A stretch of 64,000 bases of DNA from Carnobacterium mobile DSM 4848 (GTDB taxonomy: Bacteria; Bacillota; Bacilli; Lactobacillales; Carnobacteriaceae): positions 2,155,501-2,219,500 of the forward strand of contig NZ_JQMR01000001.1 of NCBI RefSeq assembly GCF_000744825.1, in the 5' to 3' direction. A model generated the notes under the pieces. The model saw nothing but the letters and a program-made list of their open reading frames with translations. It did not search any database and was not told where the DNA came from. Within the stretch, counting starts at the first letter, position 1. Each line of letters begins with the position of its first letter. This document shows, one piece after another, positions 34,244 to 42,551 of this stretch. The position numbers and the translations under genes are program-made.

Positions 34244-35605
34244 ATGGAAAAAAAATTATCGCTATCATCTTATCTTTATATCGGTTCAATGCTCTTTGGC
34301 TTATTCTTTGGAGCTGGAAACTTGATTTTCCCAGTTCATATGGGACAGCTGGCAGGAGCTAACGTCAGCTGGGCTACATGGGGATTCTTATTGACAGGTA
34401 TTGGTCTCCCGTTTTTAGGAGTTGTGGCGATTGGTGCCTCCAACAGCAATGGATTATTTGAATTATCTAGTCGTGTACACCCTTACTATGGATACTTTAT
34501 GACGATTGCTCTTTATCTGACGATCGGACCGTTTTTCGCATTGCCGAGAACTGGAACAGTATCTTATGAAATCGGCTTGTCGCCTTATATTAGCAGTCAA
34601 TATCAAACGTTGGGACTGGCTATTTTCACCTTGCTGTTTTTTGGAGCAGCCTTGCTGTTTTCGTTGAAACCAACAAAAATTTTAGTTTATGTAGGAAAAG
34701 TATTAAATCCACTATTCCTGGTCTTTTTAGGTGTTTTAGTAGTGACTGCTTTTATGAAACCTTTAGGTGGAATTGCAGCCGCTCCTATTACAAGCGAATA
34801 TGCAACGGCACCATTTGCCAGTGGTTTTAAGGAAGGCTACAACACTATGGACGCTTTAGCATCATTGGCTTTTGGCATTATTGTTGTTCAAACTATCAAA
34901 GGAATGGGCATTACTAAACCAGCTTCGATTGCAAAAGATACAATCAAGTCCGGCTTGGTCAGTCTTGTTTTAATGGGCGTTATCTATGGCAGCTTATCTT
35001 ATCTTGGTACGATGAGCATCGGCCAGTTTCCGATTTCTGAAAATGGCGGAATAGCCTTAACGCAGATTGCGCGTTATTACTTCGGCTCGTTTGGCAGTGT
35101 CTTATTAGCCATTATCGTTACAGTCGCTTGTCTTAAAACGGCGATTGGGTTGATTACGGCTTGTGCAGAAACTTTCCGTGAAATGTTTCCGAATTCAATC
35201 AGTTATAAAGCTTATGTCATTCTTTTTAGCTCTGTCGCTTGTTTGGTTGGAAACTTCGGATTGACTAAGATTATTGCTTATTCTATACCGGTACTGATGT
35301 TCTTATACCCATTGGCGATCACATTGATTCTACTAGCCTTGCTTTCGCCTTTATTTAAAAATCGGCAAATCGTTTACGGGATGACCACTCTTTTGACTGT
35401 TTTTGTCAGTGTGGCTGATATGCTAAATGCCTTGCCAAATTCTATTCGTAACTTAGATGCGGTTCAATCCATTTTGAAATTTTACAGTCATTACTTGCCG
35501 TTTTTCGATAGCGGAATGGGCTGGATATTGCCAGCAGCGATTGGCTTGGCCCTTGGCTGGCTGATCAGTTTAATAACGAAACCTCATTCAAAAACGATCC
35601 ATTGA
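34244..35605 (+). CDS. brnQ: Branched-chain amino acid:cation symporter
   Basis: A 453-residue LIVCS-family carrier importing leucine, isoleucine and valine with Na+ or H+. The N-terminal family signature SMLFGLFFGAGNLIFPVHMGQLAG (about 15-38) is intact, and about twelve hydrophobic helices follow, with LASLAFGIIVVQTIKGMG near 205-222. Length is normal. RBS AAAGGAATCC is 6-8 bp before the ATG. It is monocistronic: it has its own promoter and a terminator just after the stop. No CodY-type box was convincing in the short upstream region. Confidence 0.94.
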   Translation: MEKKLSLSSYLYIGSMLFGLFFGAGNLIFPVHMGQLAGANVSWATWGFLLTGIGLPFLGVVAIGASNSNGLFELSSRVHPYYGYFMTIALYLTIGPFFALPRTGTVSYEIGLSPYISSQYQTLGLAIFTLLFFGAALLFSLKPTKILVYVGKVLNPLFLVFLGVLVVTAFMKPLGGIAAAPITSEYATAPFASGFKEGYNTMDALASLAFGIIVVQTIKGMGITKPASIAKDTIKSGLVSLVLMGVIYGSLSYLGTMSIGQFPISENGGIALTQIARYYFGSFGSVLLAIIVTVACLKTAIGLITACAETFREMFPNSISYKAYVILFSSVACLVGNFGLTKIIAYSIPVLMFLYPLAITLILLALLSPLFKNRQIVYGMTTLLTVFVSVADMLNALPNSIRNLDAVQSILKFYSHYLPFFDSGMGWILPAAIGLALGWLISLITKPHSKTIH

Positions 35606-35611
35606 TTCTGG

Positions 35612-35642
35612 AAAACCGGCATTTTTTTGCCGGCTTTTTTTT
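35612..35642 (+). terminator. Terminator after brnQ
   Basis: CCGGCA (35616-35621) pairs with TGCCGG (35628-35633), flanked by A's and T's, with eight T's following. Confidence 0.88.
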
Positions 35643-35646
35643 ATGC

Positions 35647-35677
35647 TCGACCTTGACGTTGCGTCAAGGTTTACACT
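35647..35677 (+). promoter_or_regulatory. MerR-type promoter with 19-bp spacer and dyad operator
   Basis: TCGACC (35647-35652) and TACACT (35672-35677) are 19 bp apart, the long spacer that MerR proteins correct by twisting DNA. The spacer holds the 21-bp dyad ACCTTGACG-TTG-CGTCAAGGT (35650-35670). It lies directly upstream of a MerR-family gene, so autoregulation is very likely. Confidence 0.9.
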
Positions 35678-35706
35678 AAGTCTAGTTAAGGGAAAGGAAA
35701 AATTGA

Positions 35707-36468
35707 ATGGATTATACCGTCAATCAACTGAGTAAAGTTGCCGGAGTGAGCGGACGCACATTACGTTATTATGATCAAATTAGTTTATTAAAGCCAAAAC
35801 GAGTAAGCTCATCTGGTTACCGCATTTACGGAACAGAAGAAGTAACCTTGTTGCAGCAAATATTATTTTATCGCAAGTTGGAAATGCCTTTAGAAGAAAT
35901 CAAAGAAATTGTTTTAGCGGCTGATTTTGATCAAGAAAAAGCTTTATTACTGCATCAACAACGACTGGAAATGAAAAAAGCGCAATTAGATACATTGCTG
36001 GTAACGATTGAAAAAACCTTAGCAGACAAGAGAGGAGAAAGGAAAATGACGGATAACGAAAAATTCGAAGGATTTAAACAACGGCTGCTTGATGAAAATG
36101 AAACAACATATGGACAAGAAATTAGGGAAAAATATGGGGAAAAAGTTGTAGACCAATCCAATCAAAAAGTTGCCGGGATGAGTGAAGCACAATTTGCTGA
36201 ATGGCAAGAATTAGATAAAGAGCTACAGCGAGAATTGGCAGCAGCTATGATGGACGGAGATGCTTCAAGTGATGCAGCACAACACGTTGCAGAATTACAC
36301 AAAAAATGGTTGAGTTTTACTTGGTCAGACTATTCTCCAGAAGCTCATCGCAATTTAGCAGAGATGTATGTAAGCGATGAACGTTTCACAGCTTATTACG
36401 ATGAACGAGCTGGTAAAGGAGCTGCTGCATTTTTAAGAAAGGCAATCAATCACTTTACTAAAAACTAG
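35707..36468 (+). CDS. MerR-family regulator with TipAS antibiotic-recognition domain (TipA/Mta-like)
   Basis: A 253-residue regulator. Residues 1-70 form the MerR winged helix (YTVNQLSKVAGVSGRTLRYYDQ), 75-110 the dimer coiled coil, and 114-253 a TipAS domain ending in ERFTAYYDERAGKGAAAFLRKAI. In TipA the last domain binds thiopeptide antibiotics; Mta of Bacillus activates multidrug exporters. Its promoter has the classic 19-bp spacer and dyad. An in-frame ATG at 36046 is preceded by GAGGAGAAAGG, which would produce the TipAS domain alone (140 residues), as in Streptomyces TipAL/TipAS. No exporter gene is adjacent. Confidence 0.9.
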   Translation: MDYTVNQLSKVAGVSGRTLRYYDQISLLKPKRVSSSGYRIYGTEEVTLLQQILFYRKLEMPLEEIKEIVLAADFDQEKALLLHQQRLEMKKAQLDTLLVTIEKTLADKRGERKMTDNEKFEGFKQRLLDENETTYGQEIREKYGEKVVDQSNQKVAGMSEAQFAEWQELDKELQRELAAAMMDGDASSDAAQHVAELHKKWLSFTWSDYSPEAHRNLAEMYVSDERFTAYYDERAGKGAAAFLRKAINHFTKN

Positions 36469-36487
36469 ATTTTTAATAAAGAACAAC

Positions 36488-36530
36488 ATAAATAAGACAG
36501 AACAAGATTCTTTTGTTCTGTCTTATTTAT
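36488..36530. terminator. Long hairpin after the TipA-like gene
   Basis: An 18-bp perfect stem, ATAAATAAGACAGAACAA (36488-36505) with its complement 36513-36530. It lacks a long T-run on either strand, so termination is likely but not certain. Confidence 0.65.
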
Positions 36531-36583
36531 ACTTTATTTGTTCGTGAAATATGAAGTTTGGAGATTTATAAATTTTTTAAGCT

Positions 36584-36609
36584 TTTTTGTAACAACTATG
36601 TTACAAAAA
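36584..36609. promoter_or_regulatory. Inverted repeat with TGTTACA core at the 3' side of the deoxyribosyltransferase gene
   Basis: TTTTTGTAACA (36584-36594), ACTA, TGTTACAAAAA (36599-36609), an 11-bp perfect repeat 10 bp beyond the stop codon. It may act as the terminator of the minus-strand gene, but it shares its TGTTACAAA core with the promoter repeat at 37121-37159. Confidence 0.6.
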
Positions 36610-36619
36610 GAGTTCTTTT

Positions 36620-37099
36620 TTAACAATAAGGCGTGATGGCTTTAAGTAGCTCAGCAGCAGTATTGACGATCGTTCCATTTGTTTTTACAATTCCCACTGT
36701 ATATAAGTTGATATAAGAGAATTGAGATTCAGCAATTTCTTGAAGAGCTTCTAATTTTTTCTGATTGGTTGCACCTTGTTGTCTTGAATCGGTATATAAC
36801 CCGACGATCGGAATGCCTGCTTGATAAGCAACACCAATTTCAGTAGCCACGCCTACATCAATAGCAGCTCCATCTAATACAGCAATCATAAAATCACAAC
36901 TTAATAATTGGTCTGTATCCATTTTAGCAATCATGATAGAATCCGCATAGGCATTCTTATCATTGATTTCGGTTTGTTCTTGAGGTACATAAAGATCAAG
37001 TGCTGAAAACTTCTGCTTGATTTCCTTTACAAGGTAATCGTTGTACATAAGTTCCATTTCTGAAAATAAGGGGCTTGCAAAATACGCTTTTTTTGTCAT
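36620..37099 (-). CDS. ndt: Nucleoside 2-deoxyribosyltransferase
   Basis: A 159-residue enzyme that moves 2-deoxyribose between purine and pyrimidine bases in nucleotide salvage, a typical lactobacillus activity. Seen: the N-terminal YFASPLFSEME, the CDFMIAVLDGAAIDVGVATEIGVA block with nucleophile Glu87 and nearby Asp residues, and QAGIPIVGLYTD. Length equals the family's. RBS GGAGGAAAG precedes the ATG. It is single, with a promoter flanked by a TGTTACAAA inverted repeat, which suggests a dedicated repressor. The wider family also includes PduO-like and YtoQ-like proteins, but the motifs favour true Ndt. Confidence 0.9.
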   Translation of the reverse strand: MTKKAYFASPLFSEMELMYNDYLVKEIKQKFSALDLYVPQEQTEINDKNAYADSIMIAKMDTDQLLSCDFMIAVLDGAAIDVGVATEIGVAYQAGIPIVGLYTDSRQQGATNQKKLEALQEIAESQFSYINLYTVGIVKTNGTIVNTAAELLKAITPYC

Positions 37100-37120
37100 T
37101 TTCTTTCCTCCTAATACGAT

Positions 37121-37160
37121 TGTTACAAAAACAGTATACCTTAAATTGCATTTGTAACAA
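37121..37160 (-). promoter_or_regulatory. ndt promoter flanked by a TGTTACAAA inverted repeat
   Basis: Minus-strand TTGTTA (37155-37160) and TATACT (37133-37138), 16-bp spacer. TGTTACAAA (37121-37129) and TTTGTAACA (37151-37159) form a 9-bp inverted repeat around the promoter, one arm at the -35 and one near the transcript start. This is a typical layout for a repressor; the regulator is unknown. Confidence 0.65.
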
Positions 37161-37269
37161 AAAGTAATTGATCCGAAATATAATATAGGATTTTATCCGT
37201 TATACTATGGAAGTGATAAATACAAAGGAAATTAAATGAAAAACGAAAAAAGAAAGGTGTTGTCAATTT

Positions 37270-38430
37270 TTGAAAATTGGTAAATTAGTCATAAGTTCAA
37301 TGATGGCATTTTTATTGGTCAGTGTTATTCCGACTACTGCATTTGCATCGACGTTAGATGAGATTCAATCTCAGCAACAGGCAAAACAAGAAGAAATGGC
37401 AAAATTAGATGGCGAAGTTAATCAAACACTGGTTAAAGTAAATGAAAAAAATTCAGAACTTGAAAAACTAAAAGAAAAGATTGAAGAAAAAAAAGGAACG
37501 ATCGAAAAAACAACAACCGAAATAAAAGAACAAGAAGAAGTTGTTGCTGCTCGCGTCGAACAAGCGAAAGAACGACTACAGACGATTCAAACTTCTGAAG
37601 TGAATCAAAACGTAATTGTTTCATTATTTGAATCAGAAAGTGTATCAGATTTATTTAATCGGGCTTATGTCTTAGCTACATTGCAATCAGCCGGAAATGA
37701 TCAAGTTAATTTGGCAGAAAAAGAACAAATGAAGTTAGCAGACTTAAAAGAAAAATTGAATGATGAAGCTGTGGCATTAGAAAGCCAAACAGAAACAGCA
37801 GAAAAACAAAAAGCTGATCTAGATAAGCAAGTGGCAACTTTGCAAAAAACGATGGATGAGAATCAAGATATTCTAAATCAATTAGATAAAGAAAAAAGAG
37901 CAGAAGAAACAAGACTAGCAGAAGCAAAGAAAGCAGAAGAAGCAGCTGCTGCTGAAAAAGTAAAAGCAGCTCAAGCTTCAGCTAAAGCAGAAAAAGAAAA
38001 AGCGGTTCAAATTGCAGCTGCTCAAGAAAAAGAAACAGTAGAAGCTGCAGAAAAACCTGCAGAAAAAACCAAACCAGCTGCATCAACGAATTCAGCGAAA
38101 TCAGAGACTGCAACTCAAACAGAACAACAACCTGCTCCTGCGACCGGAAAAACACTTGTTGTTTCCGCAACTGGCTATTCAACAGCTGAAGCAGGACTAA
38201 GCACGCATACAGCAACTGGAATTGATTTAACGAAAAACCCAAGAGTTATTGCTGTTGACCCACGTGTTATTCCTTTAGGTACTATGATCGAAGTACCAGG
38301 TTATGGTGTAGCAATTGCCGGAGATACTGGCGGAGCCATTAAAGGCAATAAAATTGATGTTCACTTTTCATCTGTTGCTGAAGCCAATGCTTGGGGCAGA
38401 AAAACGGTTACGATCAAATTATTGAATTAA
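37270..38430 (+). CDS. Secreted coiled-coil protein with C-terminal 3D domain (cell-wall associated)
   Basis: A 386-residue exported protein. A signal peptide (1-26, cleavage after AFA) is followed by a long coiled coil (about 27-230) as in PcsB/CwlO-type hydrolase partners. An Ala/Lys/Glu- and Pro-rich linker (230-292) comes next, then a 3D domain (about 296-386). The three-Asp signature of the 3D domain is seen in VDPRVIPLGT, AGDTGG and KIDVHF, the fold of lytic transglycosylases such as MltA and Bacillus YocH. Expected role: peptidoglycan remodelling. The start is TTG 37270 with AAAGGTG upstream; no ATG near the signal peptide fits better. Confidence 0.87.
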   Translation: MKIGKLVISSMMAFLLVSVIPTTAFASTLDEIQSQQQAKQEEMAKLDGEVNQTLVKVNEKNSELEKLKEKIEEKKGTIEKTTTEIKEQEEVVAARVEQAKERLQTIQTSEVNQNVIVSLFESESVSDLFNRAYVLATLQSAGNDQVNLAEKEQMKLADLKEKLNDEAVALESQTETAEKQKADLDKQVATLQKTMDENQDILNQLDKEKRAEETRLAEAKKAEEAAAAEKVKAAQASAKAEKEKAVQIAAAQEKETVEAAEKPAEKTKPAASTNSAKSETATQTEQQPAPATGKTLVVSATGYSTAEAGLSTHTATGIDLTKNPRVIAVDPRVIPLGTMIEVPGYGVAIAGDTGGAIKGNKIDVHFSSVAEANAWGRKTVTIKLLN

Positions 38431-38445
38431 TCATAACATGAAGGA

Positions 38446-38718
38446 ATGGTGAATGAATTGGCTGAACAAGTTAGTATCGACTTTTATCAAGATAAAGATG
38501 AAGCAGCTTTTTTAGAAGCTTGGGAAGTTAAGCACGGTCCAATCGACGATGAAGATATTGATGACTTATATCAAAAAATTGCTTTAGATATTCAAGAAAA
38601 AGTACAAAATAAAGAAGTGAAATTAGGCGAAAGCTACCGCTATCAAGATGTATTGGTAGGTTACTGCGATTACAGTTCATTCAACAATTTATTTTTATTT
38701 AGCCAAACAAAGAAATAA
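38446..38718 (+). CDS. Small hypothetical acidic protein
   Basis: About 86-90 residues, rich in Asp and Glu (FYQDKDEAAFLEAWEVKHGPIDDEDIDDLYQKIA), soluble, with no motif I recognise. It starts 15 bp after the 3D-domain gene and precedes the terminator at 38751, so the two share a transcript. The start is uncertain: ATG 38446 lies only 1 bp from AAGGA, whereas TTG 38458 has GGTGA 5 bp upstream and may be the real start (86 residues). Probably a lineage-specific conserved hypothetical; coding is supported by the acidic, structured composition and operon position. Confidence 0.65.
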   Translation: MVNELAEQVSIDFYQDKDEAAFLEAWEVKHGPIDDEDIDDLYQKIALDIQEKVQNKEVKLGESYRYQDVLVGYCDYSSFNNLFLFSQTKK

Positions 38719-38750
38719 AGAGACTATTAAAAAATAACGATAATGCATTG

Positions 38751-38795
38751 CACCCTGAAAGTTAGAAAAAATCTAACTTTCAGGGTGTGTTTTTA
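38751..38795 (+). terminator. Terminator after the 3D-protein operon
   Basis: CACCCTGAAAGTTAGA (38751-38766) pairs with TCTAACTTTCAGGGTG (38772-38787) around AAAAA, then TGTTTTT. Confidence 0.93.
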
Positions 38796-38893
38796 GCATT
38801 TACACGGAAAAAATAAGCAGAAAACTTTACAATAGCACCAGGGGGTTGTAAAATAAGTACGTTTGGATTATGCATAAGGAATGGGAGTAAAAA

Positions 38894-40666
38894 ATGACTA
38901 GTGAACATATTAATAATAAATTACTGTTGCTTCCTGATTTGCCTGGATGCTACTTAATGAAAAACAGTGAAAATGACATTATTTATATTGGAAAAGCTAA
39001 AAATTTAAAAAACCGAGTTCGCTCTTATTTTAGAGGAACCCATGAAGGCAAAACTGAATTGCTAGTGAAAGAAATCGTGGACTTCGAAACGATTATTACG
39101 GCAACCGATAAAGAATCTCTATTGTTGGAGATCACATTGATCAAGAAGCACCAACCTAAATACAATATCAAATTAAAACAAGGCACAAGTTATCCCTATT
39201 TAAAGATCACTAACGAACGAGATCCGCAATTGATTATCACCTCAGAAGTAAAAAAAGATGGCGGTATTTATTTTGGGCCTTATCCAAATGTTTATGCAGC
39301 GAGTGAGACGCAACACTTTATTCAAAAAATTTATCCACTCAGAAGATGCAATGGAAGTCAAAAGAGAGCTTGTTTATATTATCATATGGGTCAATGTTTG
39401 GGTCCTTGTGATCACGAGGTTCCTGTGGAAGAGTATAAAACGCAAATTGAAAACATCAAACGCTTTTTAAATGGAGACGTTAAAGAAGTAAAAAAAGAGC
39501 TGCGTGCTAAGATGATGCAAGCTGCTGCTGAGCAAGTCTATGAACGAGCAGCTGAATACCGCGACCAAATCCATTATATTGAAACAACAGTTGAAAGACA
39601 AAATATTATTACGAATGACTACACAACACGCGATGTGTTCAGTTTTTATATGAATAAAGGCTGGATTTCAATTCAAGTCTTTTTCATTCGCCAAGCTACG
39701 CTGATTAAACGAGAAGCTACGATCTTTCCTTGCTACGATTCTCCAGAAGAAGAATTAGCTTCTTATATTGTTCAATTTTATCAAGAGGAAAACCATCTTT
39801 TACCTAAAGAAATCCTTGTTCCGCAAGAAGTAGAAACAACTGTCTTAGCAGAAGTTTTAGGCATTGCTGTAAAAATCCCTGTTAGAGGCCGAAAAAAAGA
39901 TATGCTGGATCTAGCTACTAAAAACAGCGAGATTGCTTTAAACGAGAAGTTTAAATTAATTGAGATGGATGACCGTAAAACAGTAGGGGCTGTAAAAGAA
40001 TTATCAGAAGCAATGGGATTGCCGTATATCAAGCGGATCGAAGCTTTTGACCATTCGAACATCCAAGGAACAAATCCAGTTTCAGCAATGGTTTCTTTTA
40101 AAGATGGACAACCTGATAAAAGCAATTACCGTAAATACAAAATTAAAACGGTTCATGGCAGCAATGAAATGGCGACTACAGAAGAAGTAGTTCGCAGACG
40201 TTATGAGCGCCTTCTTAAAGAAAATAAACCATTGCCGGATTTGATTTTAATGGATGGCGGAAAAATTCAAGTAAATGCTGCTATCGACATTTTAGAAAAT
40301 GAATTAGGATTGTCGATTCCCGTAGCTGGAATGGTCAAAGACAATAAGCACCGGACTTCTTCGTTGATTTTTGGAGAAGAACATGAAGAAATCAAACTGA
40401 AACCCACTAGCCAAGCGTTCTACTTAGTTCAGCGCGTTCAAGATGAAGTCCATCGCTTTGCTATTACGTTTCATCGTCAATTGCGCAGTAAAAATAGTTT
40501 ATCTTCAAAATTAGATCAAATCGAAGGCGTTGGGCCAAAAACACGAACTAAAATTTTAAAACAATTTAAGTCATTGAAGAAAGCTAAAGAAGCCGACGTA
40601 TCTGAATATAAAGCTTTAGGGATACCACTTAAAATAGCTGAAAGAATCAAAGAAGAATTAGATTAA
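38894..40666 (+). CDS. uvrC: UvrABC excinuclease subunit C
   Basis: A 590-residue nucleotide-excision repair endonuclease that makes both cuts around a lesion after UvrB loading. Domains in order: GIY-YIG nuclease (about 12-95; GCYLMKN..IIYIGKAKNL), a four-Cys-type region near 150-176 (RRCNGSQKRACLYYHMGQCLGPCDH), the UVR motif near 205-240, the RNase H-like second nuclease with FDHSNIQGTNPVSAMVSF near 380, and C-terminal helix-hairpin-helix repeats (IEGVGPKTRTKILKQF). Length and motifs are normal. RBS GGAATGGGAG is a little upstream. Monocistronic, ended by a good terminator. Confidence 0.97.
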   Translation: MTSEHINNKLLLLPDLPGCYLMKNSENDIIYIGKAKNLKNRVRSYFRGTHEGKTELLVKEIVDFETIITATDKESLLLEITLIKKHQPKYNIKLKQGTSYPYLKITNERDPQLIITSEVKKDGGIYFGPYPNVYAASETQHFIQKIYPLRRCNGSQKRACLYYHMGQCLGPCDHEVPVEEYKTQIENIKRFLNGDVKEVKKELRAKMMQAAAEQVYERAAEYRDQIHYIETTVERQNIITNDYTTRDVFSFYMNKGWISIQVFFIRQATLIKREATIFPCYDSPEEELASYIVQFYQEENHLLPKEILVPQEVETTVLAEVLGIAVKIPVRGRKKDMLDLATKNSEIALNEKFKLIEMDDRKTVGAVKELSEAMGLPYIKRIEAFDHSNIQGTNPVSAMVSFKDGQPDKSNYRKYKIKTVHGSNEMATTEEVVRRRYERLLKENKPLPDLILMDGGKIQVNAAIDILENELGLSIPVAGMVKDNKHRTSSLIFGEEHEEIKLKPTSQAFYLVQRVQDEVHRFAITFHRQLRSKNSLSSKLDQIEGVGPKTRTKILKQFKSLKKAKEADVSEYKALGIPLKIAERIKEELD

Positions 40667-40672
40667 AAACCG

Positions 40673-40708
40673 TTCATCCTGCAAAAACAGCAGGATGAAT
40701 ATTTTTTT
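40673..40708 (+). terminator. Terminator after uvrC
   Basis: TTCATCCTGC (40673-40682) pairs with GCAGGATGAA (40690-40699), then ATTTTTTT. Confidence 0.93.
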
Positions 40709-40858
40709 AAAAAAATAATTATAACTATTTAATTTTTAAAGAAAATTATTATAAAAAACAGTATAATGGACTAGTTATTAAAAAATAGAAGGGAATTTGA
40801 GCGTTGCAAATGACCAACACTCTATTTTTTTATCTCAAAAAGTAGTAGGAGTGGATAA

Positions 40859-41986
40859 ATGTTTATTTTACAGTTTTTAATTATTTTAATAGCTACAAAG
40901 TTAGCAGGGCAATTGAGCATCCGGTTGGGACAACCTTCTGTCTTGGGAAAAATCATTATCGGAATCATTATTGGACCAGCATTATTAGGCTGGATACAAG
41001 ACACAGAAATCCTAAAAGTATTTAGTGACATCGGTGTGTTACTCTTGATGTTCTTGGCAGGTCTGGAGACCAATTTAACCGACTTAAATAAAAATAAGAA
41101 GTCTTCTATACTTGTAGCCTTTTTAGGAGTTTTATTTCCTATTTTTGGAGGATTTATCGGTGGATACGCTTATGGCTTATCTGTTCCGGAAGCCATTTTC
41201 CTAGGTCTGATTTTGTCGGCAACATCTGTCAGCATCTCAGTGCAAACGTTAAAAGAGCTGGGCTGGTTGCAAAGTAAAGAAGGTTCGACATTACTTGGTG
41301 CTGCCGTAATAGATGATATTGTGGTCGTTATTTTGCTGGCATTGGATATGAGTTTCTTTATGGGAACAAATGTTAATTTGGTTTCATTATTAGGGAAAAT
41401 CGTTGCATTCTTTGTAGTGAGTCTTTTGATTTCAAAATGGATCGTTCCTACCTTTATCAGATTGTTTTCAAAACTAAAAGTAACTGAACCGTTATTAAGC
41501 GGAGCGTTGATCGTGTGCTTTGCGTTTGCCTTTTTTGCCGAATCTTTAGGAGTTGCAGGAATTATTGGGACATTTATTGCAGGGATTGCTGTTGGACAAA
41601 CGAACTATAAGAAAGAAGTAGAAACAAAAATAGAATCTATAGCTTATGGTATTTTTGTTCCCATCTTTTTTGCAAGTATTGGTTTAGCCGTTTCGTTTAA
41701 TGGGATCAAAGACCAATTAGCCTTCACCATTATTTTGTCAGTCGTTGCGATTGCTACAAAATTTGTGGGGGCAGGACTGGGTGCACGTTTATCCGGGTTC
41801 AATAACCGTTCTTCAATGGGGATTGGAGCAGGAATGATTTCACGAGGAGAAGTAGCGTTGATCGTGATTGCGATGGGATTAGAAAATAATCTGATTCCAA
41901 TTGACTATTATACTCCTATGATCATTGTTGTTATCGTAACAACACTTGTAACGCCACCGCTGTTAAAACTATTTTTTAACAAATAA
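40859..41986 (+). CDS. napA: CPA2-family Na+/H+ antiporter (NapA-like)
   Basis: A 375-residue membrane antiporter of about 12 helices, in the KefB/NapA (CPA2) superfamily, close in length to Enterococcus hirae NapA. The ion-binding Asp pair of electrogenic antiporters is present as Asp152-Asp153 in AAVIDDIVVV. The N-terminus has RLGQPSVLGKIIIGIIIGP, and a late helix carries ARLSGFNNRSSMGIGAGMISRGEVALI. There is no C-terminal RCK domain, so it is not a Kef K+ channel-type protein. It would expel Na+ in exchange for H+. RBS TAGGAGTGG precedes the ATG; a TATAAT at 40762-40767 is the likely -10. Confidence 0.88.
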   Translation: MFILQFLIILIATKLAGQLSIRLGQPSVLGKIIIGIIIGPALLGWIQDTEILKVFSDIGVLLLMFLAGLETNLTDLNKNKKSSILVAFLGVLFPIFGGFIGGYAYGLSVPEAIFLGLILSATSVSISVQTLKELGWLQSKEGSTLLGAAVIDDIVVVILLALDMSFFMGTNVNLVSLLGKIVAFFVVSLLISKWIVPTFIRLFSKLKVTEPLLSGALIVCFAFAFFAESLGVAGIIGTFIAGIAVGQTNYKKEVETKIESIAYGIFVPIFFASIGLAVSFNGIKDQLAFTIILSVVAIATKFVGAGLGARLSGFNNRSSMGIGAGMISRGEVALIVIAMGLENNLIPIDYYTPMIIVVIVTTLVTPPLLKLFFNK

Positions 41987-41998
41987 AATATGAAAATG

Positions 41999-42045
41999 AG
42001 AAGAGGTACAGAAGGAATGCATTCCTTTTGTACCTCTTCTTTTTA
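41999..42045. terminator. Bidirectional terminator between napA and the HesB-like gene
   Basis: AGAAGAGGTACA (41999-42010) pairs with TGTACCTCTTCT (42029-42040), with an inner AAGGAAT/ATTCCTT palindrome, then TTTTT. Confidence 0.9.
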
Positions 42046-42049
42046 ATAG

Positions 42050-42406
42050 TTAGTGTAAAGCCAAGAAAACAGAAGCGTCTGAGTCATCGGTGATCATCAC
42101 ATTTGGGTTGATCAATCCACCGGTTCCTCTTAAAATTAAAGCATGTTTTTCTTCGCTGAAATCTAACTTCATTTGTTCATCTAGAAAATCCAAACTCCAC
42201 CCTTGAATAGGCAAATCGCCTAGTGTTGTTTTAATAGTAGCATCTACTTCAGGATTTTCTTTTTGTGTGATTTTTAAAGTGAAAATGCCGTTATTTCCGC
42301 AAATACAGCCAATGCGAGATTCATAATAGACAATTAATTTACCAGGTTTAAGGGCTTGAGCTGCAGCAATTCGTTGTTGTGCAGATTCAGTTATTTCTAT
42401 AAACAT
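42050..42406 (-). CDS. Iron-sulfur cluster biosynthesis family protein (HesB/IscA-like)
   Basis: A 118-residue soluble protein beginning MFIEITESAQQRI, the typical opening of HesB/IscA-like proteins. Two Cys in GCICGN (34 and 36) are the only Cys pair; the canonical C-terminal CGCG of true A-type carriers is absent. It therefore belongs to the divergent Firmicute subgroup of the FeS biosynthesis family, whose role is unclear. The start is ATG 42406 with AAGGAGG 11 bp upstream; a longer frame from 42445 would start before that RBS. Monocistronic. Confidence 0.75.
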   Translation of the reverse strand: MFIEITESAQQRIAAAQALKPGKLIVYYESRIGCICGNNGIFTLKITQKENPEVDATIKTTLGDLPIQGWSLDFLDEQMKLDFSEEKHALILRGTGGLINPNVMITDDSDASVFLALH

Positions 42407-42551
42407 ACCAAACCAAACCTCCTTAGGATATAGTAACTTAATCATACCGCGGATAAACCAATTTATCCACTATCGGGTATAGGTTTAAAGGCGAATAAAA
42501 AAGTAAGACGCAAAAAACTGCCTGCTTTTCAACAGACAGTTTCCTTTCTAT

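Noticed and set aside
37153-37168. WalR-like site (TGTAAC..AGTAAT) upstream of the 3D-domain gene
   Set aside because: The spacing is 4 instead of 5 and the second half-site has a mismatch; the first half is better explained by the ndt inverted repeat.
40811-40821. ATGACCAACAC upstream of napA, same as the right-end motif of repeat copy 2
   Set aside because: Only an 11-base match with no partner end, core block or duplication nearby; chance is sufficient.
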